The notes: generated from the sequence alone by a model not told the origin. Positions 35,972 through 45,422 are shown, numbered from the stretch's first letter. The stretch: 64,000 nucleotides of DNA from UTCFX2 sp963827155 (GCA_963827155.1 CAWGZV010000002.1:3616686-3680685), one strand, 5' to 3'. Translations and numbers: made by a program.

Positions 35972-36955
35972 CTACGGGGCGATATCTACATTACCCGCCT
36001 TCAGGTCAGCAACAGCCTTCTCCACTGCCGCCTTGCCTTCTGGGGGCATCAAATCGTTCACCACAACACCGATGCCGTTTTCGGCCATCCCCAAGACATG
36101 AGACTTGCCGTCAAGCAGTTTCCCGGCAGCCTCCTGATAGCCCAGTTCATCCCAGTTAAACGTAGCACTGCCAACCGTGACGTCAGGCGCCACTTGGGCC
36201 GCATCCACAACGGAACCAACGATCAGGACGCCCTCTGAGTCCTGCGCGGCAGTCAGCACGCCGACGTAGGCTGCATCCAGGCAGGGCATGAGTACATCGA
36301 CCCCTTCGGCTACGAGAGCCAGGGCTGCTTCACGTGCCTTGTTGACATCTGACCAGGATCCAGTGGCCACAGATTTGACTTCGACCTCTTTACCGCAAGT
36401 CTGAGCGCCCTTCGTGAAACTCTCAAACATTTGCCGGTGGGGATCGTACCACTCACCCAGGATCATGGCGATCTTGTTGGTTTTAGTCACACTGCACGCC
36501 ATCACCCCGGCGATGTACCCGGCGTGGCTGTAGCTAACAGTTGCCGCCGTCAGATTTGGCACGCCTCCGGTATCAGTCGCAACACTAAAGATGAAGTTTT
36601 GGTCCGGATACTCTTTCGCCACTGTCATGAGCGCTTCACCGAATTGACCGCCTTGCCCAATGATGATGTTGTAACCCTGTTGGGCAAACTGGCGGATCAC
36701 CTCGACTTGCTCGTCCTGTTTTACTTCTTCTTTGTAGGCAGTTTCGAGGTTGAACTCCGTCGCAGCCCTCATCATGCCTTCATAGGTATACTGGTTGAAG
36801 GCTTCATCGGTTTTCAAACCGGGCAGCACCATCGCGACCTTCTGCTTCGCTGCCGGTTCTTCTGTACTGGTCGTCGCTTCAGGGGCTTGCGCACATGCAC
36901 CCAAAACGAATACTGAAATGAGCAAAATCCCAATGATCAGTTGTAGCTTCTTCAT
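35972..36955 (-). CDS. BMP family ABC transporter substrate-binding lipoprotein
   Basis: The 327-residue protein starts MKKLQLIIGILLISVFVLG with the lipobox LGAC (Cys about 21). The mature protein has KVAMVLPGLKTDEAFNQYTY, IIGQGGQFGEALMTVAKEYP, YSHAGYIAGVMAC and LMPCLDAAYVGVLTAA, matching the BMP/Med/PnrA-like fold that binds nucleosides. The ligand is probably a nucleoside or nucleobase derivative, inferred from family and neighbours. GAGGAGAAAAGAG precedes the start. It is first in the importer operon. Confidence 0.88.
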   Translation of the reverse strand: MKKLQLIIGILLISVFVLGACAQAPEATTSTEEPAAKQKVAMVLPGLKTDEAFNQYTYEGMMRAATEFNLETAYKEEVKQDEQVEVIRQFAQQGYNIIIGQGGQFGEALMTVAKEYPDQNFIFSVATDTGGVPNLTAATVSYSHAGYIAGVMACSVTKTNKIAMILGEWYDPHRQMFESFTKGAQTCGKEVEVKSVATGSWSDVNKAREAALALVAEGVDVLMPCLDAAYVGVLTAAQDSEGVLIVGSVVDAAQVAPDVTVGSATFNWDELGYQEAAGKLLDGKSHVLGMAENGIGVVVNDLMPPEGKAAVEKAVADLKAGNVDIAP

Positions 36956-37560
36956 ATCTCTTTTCTCCTCGTTAATATGCAGATTTTGAAATTCTCGGAG
37001 TGATTCGTTCCACTTTTACTCTTCAGGCTTGGGTTTGATGCGGAGTCCTCCTTTCTCTCTTTGATCAAGATTCCTGTGAGTATTCGTCATGTCGCAGCTC
37101 AGTTCAAACCTCATGGATAAAGCCTTCCAGTCCAGAGATTCTCTGCTATCCTCCCAATAAATCCACTAGGGGCGAATTGTTGAAAGTAGGCCCTGTCACT
37201 CGGAGCAGAGGAGGATCGCGTGTGATTTCGCGACGACATCAACTATACCTCCATGCCTGAACACCAATGAGGCGTCCTTGACATATCTGGCGGTTTTGGC
37301 AACCTTTTTAGCTCCGGGACATTCAAGTGAATTAATTCAATAAGAAACAAGGCAAGAATAGTCTGACGATCGGCATAAGTATAATATTATCATTTACATA
37401 TTTCAATAGCCAAATATTAATTTTCTGGTCCGTCACCTATCGCTTCGCCAACAAATTCAAGGGTTCGTAAATCCTACTTGAAAATAACAATCAGATGGTT
37501 ATAATATTGACCTCGCCCAATAACTTAAAACCGGCTCGTAGATCAATATGGAGCAAAGGT
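36956..37560. other. Divergent regulatory gap between BMP operon and hydantoinase
   Basis: A 605-base gap between diverging genes. It is A+T-rich on the right, with a TATAAT at 37380-37385 without a good -35 box. No protein-coding frame with family resemblance was seen. Divergent promoters for uptake and breakdown genes are expected here. Confidence 0.4.
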
Positions 37561-38967
37561 ATGGAGAATAAAAGCCTGCTGATTCGTGGCGGTACAGTTG
37601 TTAGTGACTCGAGTGCTTCTCAAATCGATCTCATTGTTCAATCAGGTCGGGTAATCGCTCAAGGGTCTCCTGGTAGTTTCAACAAAGAACATTTTACTGA
37701 AGAGATTGATGCTTCAGGACTGTTCGTTCTTCCAGGATTAATCGATCCGCACGTTCATTTTGATTCCCCGTTTATGGGGAGTAAAACTGTTCACGATTTT
37801 CGAACCGGATCAATTGCGGCTGCATATGGGGGAATCACCACCGTCATCAGTTTTAGCACACAGGGTAAGGGCGAATCAATTATCCAGAATATTGAGAGTC
37901 AAAATAGAAATGCCGAAAAGCAATCGTTTATAGATTGGGGATTTCATGGGATCGTATTAGACGCAAAACAAGATACTTTATCCGAGTTACCCCATCTTAT
38001 AAACGCTGGATATCCTACATATAAATGTTTCACCACCTATCGGCATTCGAATCGGATGGTGGATGATGCGGATATTCTTTCTCTGCTCGAGATCACCGCC
38101 CGCAACCCTGCCATGCTGATGGTCCATTGCGAAAATGATGCGATCCTGGAACACAACCTCAATAAAGTATTATCTATGAAGAATGCATGGATCAATCATG
38201 CAAAATCACGGCCATCATCTGCTGAGAACGTAGAAATAACAAGAATCATTGATTTAATGAGGGAAGAAGTTGCACCCGTGTATATTGTGCACACCTCCAC
38301 CCGCGAGGGTATGGGGATCATTCAAAATGCGATCAATATGGGTCTGCCCATTCATTGCGAAACTTGTACCCATTATCTGGTTCTAACCGAAGATAAATTG
38401 AAGGAAGAAGATGGATTTCAATTTATTTGCAGCCCCCCATTAAGAACAAAGGAAGATAACGATGCTTTGTGGAGAGCAGCAACCAATGGACCTCTCGAGG
38501 TTGTATCGACCGATGATGCTGGGGTACCGACATTAGACCGGATCAAATTTGGGCAGGGGAGGTTCGATAAAGTTCCAAATGGGATGCCAGGGATTGAACC
38601 TCGGTTGGTGGTCCTCTATTCGCAGGGTGTCGTTAATGGCCGAATTAATCTGCCAAGACTGGTCGCTCTTACCTCGACCAATCCCGCGAAGCTGTTCGGC
38701 CTATATCCTCGAAAAGGTCACTTAGGGATTGGTGCCGATGCAGATATTGTTCTATTCGACCCGAATCCGAGCTGGCGCATTTCGGCTTCAACTCATCATA
38801 TGAATACCGATTTCTCACCTTTCGAGGGTATGGAGGTTATCGGGAACGTCCGGAGCGTCCTGTGTCGCGGCGAGTATGTAATTCGTGAAGGGAAACTGGT
38901 TGGCACACCCGGATACGGCCAATTAATCAGAAGATCGATAGATGATACCTGGCTGAAAAGAAGCTAG
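37561..38967 (+). CDS. Dihydropyrimidinase/hydantoinase-like amidohydrolase
   Basis: From ATG 37561 (MENKSLLIRGGTVVSDSSA) the protein has 468 residues, normal for the family. Metal ligands appear in LIDPHVHFDSPFMG (HxH), the carbamylated-lysine region YPTYKCFTTYRH, MLMVHCENDA, VYIVHTSTREG and VVSTDDAG. SPPLR matches the substrate loop. These cyclic amidases open hydantoin, dihydropyrimidine or allantoin rings. Together with the M20 carbamoylase it gives the two steps of such a pathway. The gene is visibly more A+T-rich than its neighbours. Confidence 0.88.
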   Translation: MENKSLLIRGGTVVSDSSASQIDLIVQSGRVIAQGSPGSFNKEHFTEEIDASGLFVLPGLIDPHVHFDSPFMGSKTVHDFRTGSIAAAYGGITTVISFSTQGKGESIIQNIESQNRNAEKQSFIDWGFHGIVLDAKQDTLSELPHLINAGYPTYKCFTTYRHSNRMVDDADILSLLEITARNPAMLMVHCENDAILEHNLNKVLSMKNAWINHAKSRPSSAENVEITRIIDLMREEVAPVYIVHTSTREGMGIIQNAINMGLPIHCETCTHYLVLTEDKLKEEDGFQFICSPPLRTKEDNDALWRAATNGPLEVVSTDDAGVPTLDRIKFGQGRFDKVPNGMPGIEPRLVVLYSQGVVNGRINLPRLVALTSTNPAKLFGLYPRKGHLGIGADADIVLFDPNPSWRISASTHHMNTDFSPFEGMEVIGNVRSVLCRGEYVIREGKLVGTPGYGQLIRRSIDDTWLKRS

Positions 38968-39040
38968 TGGTCGAAAAACCCGATTTTCTTTCCCGCGAGG
39001 ATTTCCAATACGCAGTTTTCAAAGTTATTAGATTCAAGCG

Positions 39041-39264
39041 CTGAAAGACTTCTAACGGAACGAGTATTTCCACTGGTAGTTGATCAGCCTTACTGGGCCA
39101 GGCGGATTTGCACATTAACCGCCAGCCCGCCTCCGCTCGATCCGTGTACTCTGACTGTCGATCAGGTGGCGTCCACCATACAACAGGCTCTCGAAAGTGA
39201 AGCTATCCGAGCCCAGGCTTTTCTTATCAGAGAGGCTATTAAAAAAACGAAGACGGTCTATTGA
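39041..39264 (+). pseudogene. 3' fragment of a GT1 glycosyltransferase
   Basis: The frame from 39064 reads VFPLVVDQPYWARRI, then ASPPPLDPCTLTVDQVAST and QALESEAIRAQAFLIREAI, ending TGA at 39264. It aligns with the last 70 residues of the glycosyltransferase at 13341-14588 (PLAVDQPFWARRI, ASPPPLDPHALTSSQVAA, QALESEAIHQRASLIGEAV). The upstream 20 bases fit only after an indel. It is a remnant without start or donor site. Confidence 0.8.
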
Positions 39265-39427
39265 AAGCAATTGAAATGATGCTGATTTTAATTCTTGAGA
39301 AGATTTGACTTAGAATGAATCAGGCAACCATGAATAGTTCAGTTCGAAAATCTATAAACCGGTCTAACGACCGGGCTCACCAGCTGGGTTGAAGCCCAAC
39401 CCAATCGCGGTCAGGTGCAGCGCCATA

Positions 39428-40426
39428 TCAGGTTGTGATATTATGTTCCACCGTGATGACTACATTCCCCTTTTTTTGTCCTGTATCAACATATCTATGA
39501 GCCTCTGCAGTTTGTTCCAACGGATAGTCTCTATCCACCACCGATATTAATTTCCCCGCTTCAATAAGCTCTGAGAGGAATAATAAATCTTCACTTCTTT
39601 GGTTGGCTGCCCCAATGATTACTTTCTTGCTGCTTCTCCTCGACGTCCAGCTCCCCCTTATCATTTGCGCTAACCCAGGATTGCCTATAAGATATCGTCC
39701 ATTTTGTTTTAAAGATCTTACACAATCCGAAAACGAACACTTGCCCATCACATCAAAAATAACATCATATGTCTCCGCGCGTTTGAGATAATCCTCTCGA
39801 GTGTAATCAATGACATGGTCTGCACCAATCGAGCGCAGCATTTCCAGTTTATTCGAACTGTCCACTCCGGTTACTTCCGCCGCATAGTACCTTGCAAGCT
39901 GTACCGCAAAAGTACCGATACTCCCACCTGCGCCGATAATCAAAACCTTTTGTCCGCTTTGGATATTTCCTCTTCTAACAAAATGCAAGGCCTCTAGTCC
40001 CGCGGTCGGAACGGCGGCGGCTTCCTCATATGTCATATTGACCGGTTTAAGAGCTAATCCCCCCATTTTGGGAACTTCAGGCAGGCATTTGTATTCGGCA
40101 TAAGCTCCAAAACCAAAACCGGTGGTTGCAAATACCTGGTCACCTTTCTTGAATAGCTTAACATCCTTGCCGACGGATTCAATTTCCCCGGCCAGCTCCT
40201 GCCCAAGTATGGTAACTCTTTGGGGTTTTTTGATACCCACATAGAGCCATATGGGAAGCAATAACCAGACAGGGAATTTGAGACTTCGCATCTCGCAATC
40301 CCCTGCGGTTACGGTTGTCGCATGTATTCTTATCAATACTTCAGTCTCTTTTGGGGCGGGTTTAGCCACCTCTCTAAGCTGAAGGACCTCCGGTGGTCCG
40401 TATTTTGTCCAAATAATAGCTTTCAT
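39428..40426 (-). CDS. MDR-family NAD(P)-dependent alcohol dehydrogenase/quinone oxidoreductase
   Basis: The 332-residue protein starts MKAIIWTKYGPPEVLQLREV. It has ILGQELAGEIESVGKDVKLF, the cofactor loop KVLIIGAGGSIGTFAVQLAR and the SIGADHVIDYTREDYLKRAE segment. It lacks the catalytic-zinc Cys-His set of classical alcohol dehydrogenases. It is one of three paralogues here (also 40428 and 42875). Confidence 0.85.
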   Translation of the reverse strand: MKAIIWTKYGPPEVLQLREVAKPAPKETEVLIRIHATTVTAGDCEMRSLKFPVWLLLPIWLYVGIKKPQRVTILGQELAGEIESVGKDVKLFKKGDQVFATTGFGFGAYAEYKCLPEVPKMGGLALKPVNMTYEEAAAVPTAGLEALHFVRRGNIQSGQKVLIIGAGGSIGTFAVQLARYYAAEVTGVDSSNKLEMLRSIGADHVIDYTREDYLKRAETYDVIFDVMGKCSFSDCVRSLKQNGRYLIGNPGLAQMIRGSWTSRRSSKKVIIGAANQRSEDLLFLSELIEAGKLISVVDRDYPLEQTAEAHRYVDTGQKKGNVVITVEHNITT

Positions 40427-40427
40427 A

Positions 40428-41441
40428 TTATTGACCTGGCTCCACAGTTATGACTACTTTTCCTTTTGAGTATCCACCTTCAAGATACCGCATCGCTTCA
40501 GGAACCTCACTTAACGGGTAAAGTCTATCGATAACAGGCTTTACTTTGCCGGTTGAAAAAAGCTCTTCCAAAATCGCCAAATCTTCTTTATTGTTGGGTT
40601 TCCACATCACGATTCCCGTTTTCTTACTCCCAGTCATTGAAATCAATGGTCCAAGGATAAAAGCTTGAAGAATTGCAGCCCCGGAACCTCCGACCATTAC
40701 AAATATTCCCTCGGGACTCAAAGCCCTCTTGTAATCGAAAATCGAGCGAGATGCCACAACATCAAGAATAAAGTCATACCTTTGCCCATTTTTGGTGAAA
40801 TCCTCTTGAGTGTAATCAATGACATGGTCCGCACCAATCGAGCGCAGCATGTCCAATTTACTCGGGCTGTCCACGCCAGTCACTTCGGCCCCGAGCGATT
40901 TGGCAATCTGCACCGCAAAAGTACCCACACCACCACCTGCACCATTGATTAAAACCTTTTGTCCTGGCTGAATCTCTCCTTTATCCGATAGAAGAAAACT
41001 GGGCGAAGATGATCCTACTCCCCGAAGATTTTGTAGGGCATTGGCTCCTGCTGAAGGCATGGCGGCAGCTTCCTCAAATGTCATCCTGGCCGGTTTCAGC
41101 CTTAATGCTTTTTCAGGAACACATACATACTCCGCAAAAGCACCATAACCCAACAAGGATAAATCTGCCCAGATCGCATCCCCAGGTTGAAATTGCTTTA
41201 CGTTTCTGCCTAATGCTTCAATCCGCCCGGCGATGTCAGATCCGAGGATCTTGTACTTTGGTTTCAGAGGCCCCCCGAAACGGGCACTCCAATTCCCCCT
41301 CAGGATTTCTAAATCGGCCGCATTGATGGATGCCGCATGAACTTTTACCAGGGCTTCATCATCCTTGGGAACAGGTTTTTCAACCTCTTTTAGTTCAAGA
41401 ACGTCAGGTGGCCCGTATTTTGTGTATACAATCGCTTTCAA
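40428..41441 (-). CDS. MDR-family NAD(P)-dependent alcohol dehydrogenase/quinone oxidoreductase, second paralogue
   Basis: I prefer the TTG at 41441 (LKAIVYTKYGPPDVLELKEV), which has GGAAGG before it and matches the paralogues' N-termini. A start at 41471 would add ten non-matching residues. The protein has 337 residues, with KVLINGAGGGVGTFAVQIAK as cofactor loop and SIGADHVIDYTQEDFTKNG. It is one base from the next gene, so the pair is coupled. Confidence 0.83.
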   Translation of the reverse strand: MKAIVYTKYGPPDVLELKEVEKPVPKDDEALVKVHAASINAADLEILRGNWSARFGGPLKPKYKILGSDIAGRIEALGRNVKQFQPGDAIWADLSLLGYGAFAEYVCVPEKALRLKPARMTFEEAAAMPSAGANALQNLRGVGSSSPSFLLSDKGEIQPGQKVLINGAGGGVGTFAVQIAKSLGAEVTGVDSPSKLDMLRSIGADHVIDYTQEDFTKNGQRYDFILDVVASRSIFDYKRALSPEGIFVMVGGSGAAILQAFILGPLISMTGSKKTGIVMWKPNNKEDLAILEELFSTGKVKPVIDRLYPLSEVPEAMRYLEGGYSKGKVVITVEPGQ

Positions 41442-41485
41442 GGTATTCCTTCCATATACTGATAAACGCAACCCCTACAGGAGCA

Positions 41486-41658
41486 GCAATGCAATTCCAA
41501 AGGCAATCAGCCAGACAGACCACAAGACATAACTGATCGCGTTTACCGCACTTGTGGCTTTGAAGCCCGTTTTATCAATGACTGCTTACCACAAGAGTTC
41601 ACTGCCAGCGGCCTCATTCCCGAGGAGTGCATTGCTTAATGTGATTTTGCTAAGCATG
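41486..41658 (-). pseudogene. Relic of a small membrane protein
   Basis: Reverse reading from an ATG at 41658 gives MLSKITLSNALLGNEAAG and a stop. The same frame then continues TGFKATSAVNAISYVLWSVW and LIAFGIALLLL to a second stop. The last helix looks like the end of a DUF4386-type membrane protein. It could also be chance hydrophobicity. Confidence 0.35.
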
Positions 41659-41662
41659 AAGC

Positions 41663-42649
41663 CTACCTCGTTGCTAACTCACGGACCCGGCGGACCATCT
41701 GGATGATGGCTGAGATCGCGGCATCAGGCTGTTCAATCTGAATGTTGTGGCCGCTATTGCCCGCAATGAGGTGCTCGCTGTCGGTCGATAACTGGAGGTA
41801 GCGTGCCTGCGATGCGGTTGAGTCCGCATCCATATCTTTGCCGCGCGATAGAAGGATTAAGGGCAAATCGCCCAACGTTGTGACGGCCCTGGCTTGCGCC
41901 CCGCCCTCCGTCATCCCCCGGCTTTCGTCCAGGGCGGTTTGGATCCAACGCGGGGTCACCGAGAGAGCTTTGTAGGCTTGCTGATCCTGCGGCGGCAGGT
42001 TTTGATCGATGCCGGACAGCAGGCGCACCAGGCCAGCGCGGGCGATCAACGCTGGCAGCGAGGTCTTGCCGGGTTTCGGAGCTGGCTGAGGAGTGGCGAC
42101 ACCCGAAGTGGACAGGTTTTGTGGGTCAATCAACACCAACCCGGCGACTTCCTCTGGATAGTCATGAGCGTACACGCGCATGGTATACCCGGCCAGTGAA
42201 TGCCCCACCAGCACAAAGGGGCCGGCTTCATTGGCGTTTGCCAGAAGGGTGTGCAGCTCTTTGGCAAATTCCCGGGCAGTCCGCGGCTGTGAGCTCACCT
42301 CGCTCCATCCCATCCCTGCCCGATCGTAGGTGCAGATACGGGTGGTTTTGGCGACTTCGGGCTGTACCCAACCCCATCCGGCAGACGAATCCCCCCAGCC
42401 GGTATCGATCACCACGGTGGGGCTGACGGAGCCGCTGCAGTTGAGGTGCAGGCGGTAACCACCCACATCCACCATTGCACCGGGAGGCGGATTAGCCCGT
42501 GAATCAGAAGCTTCTGATACCGACTCGAAAACAGCACCGATCAGGGATAAAATCACAAGCCCAGTCACTATCCTGCCCAGCCAGATGAAAAACCTTCGCC
42601 AGCGCTTTTTGGTTGGGTGTAACTCTTGTAATTGATCTTGATTGTTCAT
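41663..42649 (-). CDS. Alpha/beta hydrolase with N-terminal membrane anchor
   Basis: The 328-residue protein has a basic N-terminus and one helix (about residues 24-42), then VVIDTGWGDSSAGWGWVQ, CTYDRAGMGWSEVSSQPRTA, the nucleophile elbow LVGHSLAGYTMRVYAHDYP and NSGHNIQIEQPDA (catalytic His). This is a typical membrane-anchored lipase/esterase-like hydrolase; substrate unknown. Confidence 0.82.
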   Translation of the reverse strand: MNNQDQLQELHPTKKRWRRFFIWLGRIVTGLVILSLIGAVFESVSEASDSRANPPPGAMVDVGGYRLHLNCSGSVSPTVVIDTGWGDSSAGWGWVQPEVAKTTRICTYDRAGMGWSEVSSQPRTAREFAKELHTLLANANEAGPFVLVGHSLAGYTMRVYAHDYPEEVAGLVLIDPQNLSTSGVATPQPAPKPGKTSLPALIARAGLVRLLSGIDQNLPPQDQQAYKALSVTPRWIQTALDESRGMTEGGAQARAVTTLGDLPLILLSRGKDMDADSTASQARYLQLSTDSEHLIAGNSGHNIQIEQPDAAISAIIQMVRRVRELATR

Positions 42650-42695
42650 GATGCAACCTCAATTTAGGTCGACTCATATCGATCAAATTTCAGCC

Positions 42696-42842
42696 TTAGC
42701 CTGCTGTCACTCTAGCCGTGACCATCTTATCACTGATTTCCCACAGCCGTGTCCAGGTGGCTCCGTCATAGGCTGCGCGACCGGATGAAACTGTACTCAG
42801 CTTTCTTGCGAAACCGGTGCGCACCAAACCAGGATGCAGCAT
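42696..42842 (-). pseudogene. C-terminal relic of a short-chain dehydrogenase (SDR)
   Basis: Reverse reading from 42842 gives 48 residues: MLHPGLVRTGFARKLSTV, then ATWTRLWEISDKMVTA and a stop. The LHPGLV-T-F and RLWEIS---V patterns match the last part of retinol-dehydrogenase-like SDRs (LHPG-V-T, LWE-SE-LV). No Rossmann part remains upstream. Confidence 0.55.
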
Positions 42843-42874
42843 ATTACCTGCATTCCACTATGCTTCGCTGCTAG

Positions 42875-43861
42875 TCAGGCTTTGTGATTGTGTTCGATCG
42901 TAATGATGACTTTTCCCAGGGCGTGGCCATCCTCAAGATACCGGATTGCGTCGGCTGTTTCACTAAGTGGGTAACATCGATCAATCACAGGGACGACTTT
43001 GCCGTCTTCAACAAGCTCTTTGATAAAAGTTAAGTCCATGCGGTTTGGCTTCGCCAGCATATTCCCCATTTTCTGACCACCGGCCTTTGTATACCACGGT
43101 CCGATGATCATCGCCTGGGTCATTTGAGACATTGATCCACCGCTCATGACATACGTACCCGTTGGAGCCAATGCACGCCTGTAATCTGAAATCGATCGAT
43201 CTCCGTTCGCAGCCAGGATCAGGTCATACTGCTTCCCATTTTTAGTAAAATCCTCGTGATTGTAATCAATCACATGGTCAGCCCCAATCGAGCGCACCAT
43301 TTCCGTTTTCTTTGTGCTGCTCACGCCGGTCACTTCAGCCCCGAAGGCTTTTGCAATCTGCACTGCAAATGTGCCCACGCCACCCGACGCGCCATTAATC
43401 AAAACCTTTTGCTTCGCCTGGATCTGACCTTTATCGCGGAGACCCTGCAGGGCAGTCACAGCCGCCATTGGCACAGCCGCTGCCTGCTCGAATGTACTAT
43501 TAGTCGGTTTATGCGCGATTGCATTTTCAGGCACAGAAACATACTCGGCAAAACCGCCGAAACCACACGCGGATATGTCTCCGAAAACCTCATCACCAGG
43601 CTTGAACAGCGTTACGTTTCTGCCAACAGCTTCAACCCGCCCCGCGATGTCCGCTCCGAGTATTGTGTTCTTAGGTTTTAAAAGTCCTGCGCTCAGGCGG
43701 ATCAAGAACGGATCAGCCCTCATGAGATGAAGATCAGCGGCATTTACGGATGCAGCATAAACTTCTACCAGAACTTCATCGTCCTTGGGCGTAGGTCTTT
43801 CGACATCCGTTAACTCAAGAACATCGGGGGAGCCATATTCTTCATATACAATCGCTTTCAT
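42875..43861 (-). CDS. MDR-family NAD(P)-dependent alcohol dehydrogenase/quinone oxidoreductase, third paralogue
   Basis: From ATG 43861 (MKAIVYEEYGSPDVLELTDV), with GGAG eight bases upstream, the protein has 328 residues. The in-frame ATG at 43873 lacks a ribosome site. It carries KVLINGASGGVGTFAVQIAK and SIGADHVIDYNHEDFTKNGK. Very similar to 40428-41441, it suggests local gene duplication. Confidence 0.85.
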   Translation of the reverse strand: MKAIVYEEYGSPDVLELTDVERPTPKDDEVLVEVYAASVNAADLHLMRADPFLIRLSAGLLKPKNTILGADIAGRVEAVGRNVTLFKPGDEVFGDISACGFGGFAEYVSVPENAIAHKPTNSTFEQAAAVPMAAVTALQGLRDKGQIQAKQKVLINGASGGVGTFAVQIAKAFGAEVTGVSSTKKTEMVRSIGADHVIDYNHEDFTKNGKQYDLILAANGDRSISDYRRALAPTGTYVMSGGSMSQMTQAMIIGPWYTKAGGQKMGNMLAKPNRMDLTFIKELVEDGKVVPVIDRCYPLSETADAIRYLEDGHALGKVIITIEHNHKA

Positions 43862-43927
43862 TTGGGTCTCCATTCATATAATGAATGTGCTTAATAAACT
43901 ATGATCGAAATCGGTTATGGCAGACCA

Positions 43928-43961
43928 AAAAGCGATTGCATGGATGCATGCAATCGCTTTT
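43928..43961 (-). terminator. Rho-independent terminator
   Basis: AAAAGCGATTGCATG pairs perfectly with CATGCAATCGCTTTT around GATG, followed on the minus strand by TTTTTGG. It lies just after the stop of the DUF6326-like gene (43969). Confidence 0.85.
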
Positions 43962-43968
43962 ATGAGTG

Positions 43969-44394
43969 CTATATCGTTGCGCCTTGAGCGAGCGCATTCT
44001 TTATAAGACTGCCCTCAGGGTTGCGCCATTTCCATGCATACCCGACGATGAACAAAGTACAGGCAATTTCTATCGCCGAGAAAAACGCGTAGTACATGGT
44101 TGGTACTGCAACAAACAGCGTCAAAGTCAGAAAGACAGTCATGAATGAACCTGCGATGATGCTCGCCCAACGATTTGCCCGATACTTCAATATGCGAGAT
44201 AGAAGAACCATCGAAATCGGAATCATCATTAAGATGGAACCGAACAACAAGAATCCTTCGGTCAATTCCATGGTCCCGTGTTTAACAGGATCCATCAATG
44301 TAACAACATCACCGTAGGTATATGTGAGCATGGCAAATAGCCATAGTGTCGAAAGCAGTACTTTTGGATCTATTCTTTCCTTGGTAATCATCAC
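43969..44394 (-). CDS. DUF6326-like membrane protein
   Basis: The 141-residue protein has four helices and an early LLSTLWLFAMLTYTYGDVVT followed by LMDPVKHGTMELTEGFLLFG. This pattern I associate with DUF6326. Function unknown. A ribosome site AAGGAG precedes the start. The gene is a single unit ended by the terminator at 43928. Confidence 0.65.
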   Translation of the reverse strand: MMITKERIDPKVLLSTLWLFAMLTYTYGDVVTLMDPVKHGTMELTEGFLLFGSILMMIPISMVLLSRILKYRANRWASIIAGSFMTVFLTLTLFVAVPTMYYAFFSAIEIACTLFIVGYAWKWRNPEGSLIKNALAQGATI

Positions 44395-44479
44395 ATTTTC
44401 TCCTTGGTTGTACAGTAATAAAAAAAACCTTAGTAGATTGCCTCAAATTACGGTTTGACATCTGGCCCATCAATCAAGC

Positions 44480-44506
44480 CTGTCCCGAGCATAGTCGAAG
44501 GTCGGA
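44480..44506. repeat. Dispersed repeat of the CCTGTCCCGAGC-AGTCGAAGG type
   Basis: AGCCTGTCCCGAGCATAGTC followed by GAAGGT is an intergenic motif seen in many environmental genomes (from memory). A second copy at about 45427-45455 overlaps the 3' end of the small gene at 45423-45698. Confidence 0.55.
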
Positions 44507-44585
44507 TTCAATAGCCGTCACCGAGATAAATGACGTGCCTAAATCACGCACTTTTTTTTAGCATTTCTTGCAGTCTCCAGCGAAC

Positions 44586-45278
44586 TTACACGGCTCCGGC
44601 TTGGTTTAGCTGGGGCCTTTCGATCCCAGGTACGGGTTCCGAGACTTTCTCTCGCCGCTCAGTAAAGAGCGCAAATCCCAACCAGGCCAGCGCGATCCCC
44701 ATCGGCATTGCCGCCAACCTCTCGAGCTGGTGCGGAAGCAGCGCAACCATGATGAGTGCCAAAGGCCCCGAAAGGGCAAGCAGGCCTGCAGCCAAGCGCG
44801 GCAGGATGCGGGCGCGGAACATAGCGATCCCAAACAGCAGGAGGCCGAGCAAATACAATACCGTTAGTACCGAATATACAGTTGCGAAAGCTCCGAGGTT
44901 CATCTCGCTGCCTGCCCCACTCGCCATCCCCAAGGTGCTCTCAACAAATTTCGGTGCTACGGTTGTCAACAGCGGTAAAATCATTGCTTCGGCGAACGAA
45001 TAGCACATTTGGACTGTATAGAAGATGCTGATCATGAGATAGCCGGACAGACCCATCCAACCGGTCTCTTCCACTTGCCTGGCGTAGAGCCCCAAAATGC
45101 CGAACAGCCCAAAGATGGACATGACCGTCTTAAAGGAGGTGATGATTACCCAAAAACTGGTGCTGACTGAGGAAAGAACGTCTGGCGGGTGGATCGGCTG
45201 AATGCCCGCGAAAATGATCCCTGCTGCCATAGCGGATAAACCTGCCCAACGGATGAGTTTCGGGGTTGTTATCTTCAT
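44586..45278 (-). CDS. Membrane protein, about six helices, unknown function
   Basis: I chose ATG 45278 (MKITTPKLIRWAGLSAMAAG), preceded by GGGGAGC. In-frame ATGs at 45317 and 45362 are possible; the one at 45317 has GGAG. The 230-residue protein has helices around residues 10-28, 44-70, 75-98, 130-155, 160-180 and 185-205, with the conserved-looking IIFAGIQPIHPPDVLSSV loop. Family not named. It lies between the DUF6326-like gene and the small conserved protein. Confidence 0.65.
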   Translation of the reverse strand: MKITTPKLIRWAGLSAMAAGIIFAGIQPIHPPDVLSSVSTSFWVIITSFKTVMSIFGLFGILGLYARQVEETGWMGLSGYLMISIFYTVQMCYSFAEAMILPLLTTVAPKFVESTLGMASGAGSEMNLGAFATVYSVLTVLYLLGLLLFGIAMFRARILPRLAAGLLALSGPLALIMVALLPHQLERLAAMPMGIALAWLGFALFTERREKVSEPVPGIERPQLNQAGAV

Positions 45279-45422
45279 TTTGCTCCCCTTGATCGTGGTC
45301 TGGTGGTTGGTGTTCATATGTTTGTCTCCTTCACTGATTGTGGTCTTTCTACTGATGTTCATTGCTTATCTCCTTGATTGAACGATAGTGCTGAGTTTCA
45401 CCTTACTGCGTCAAATCTGACT

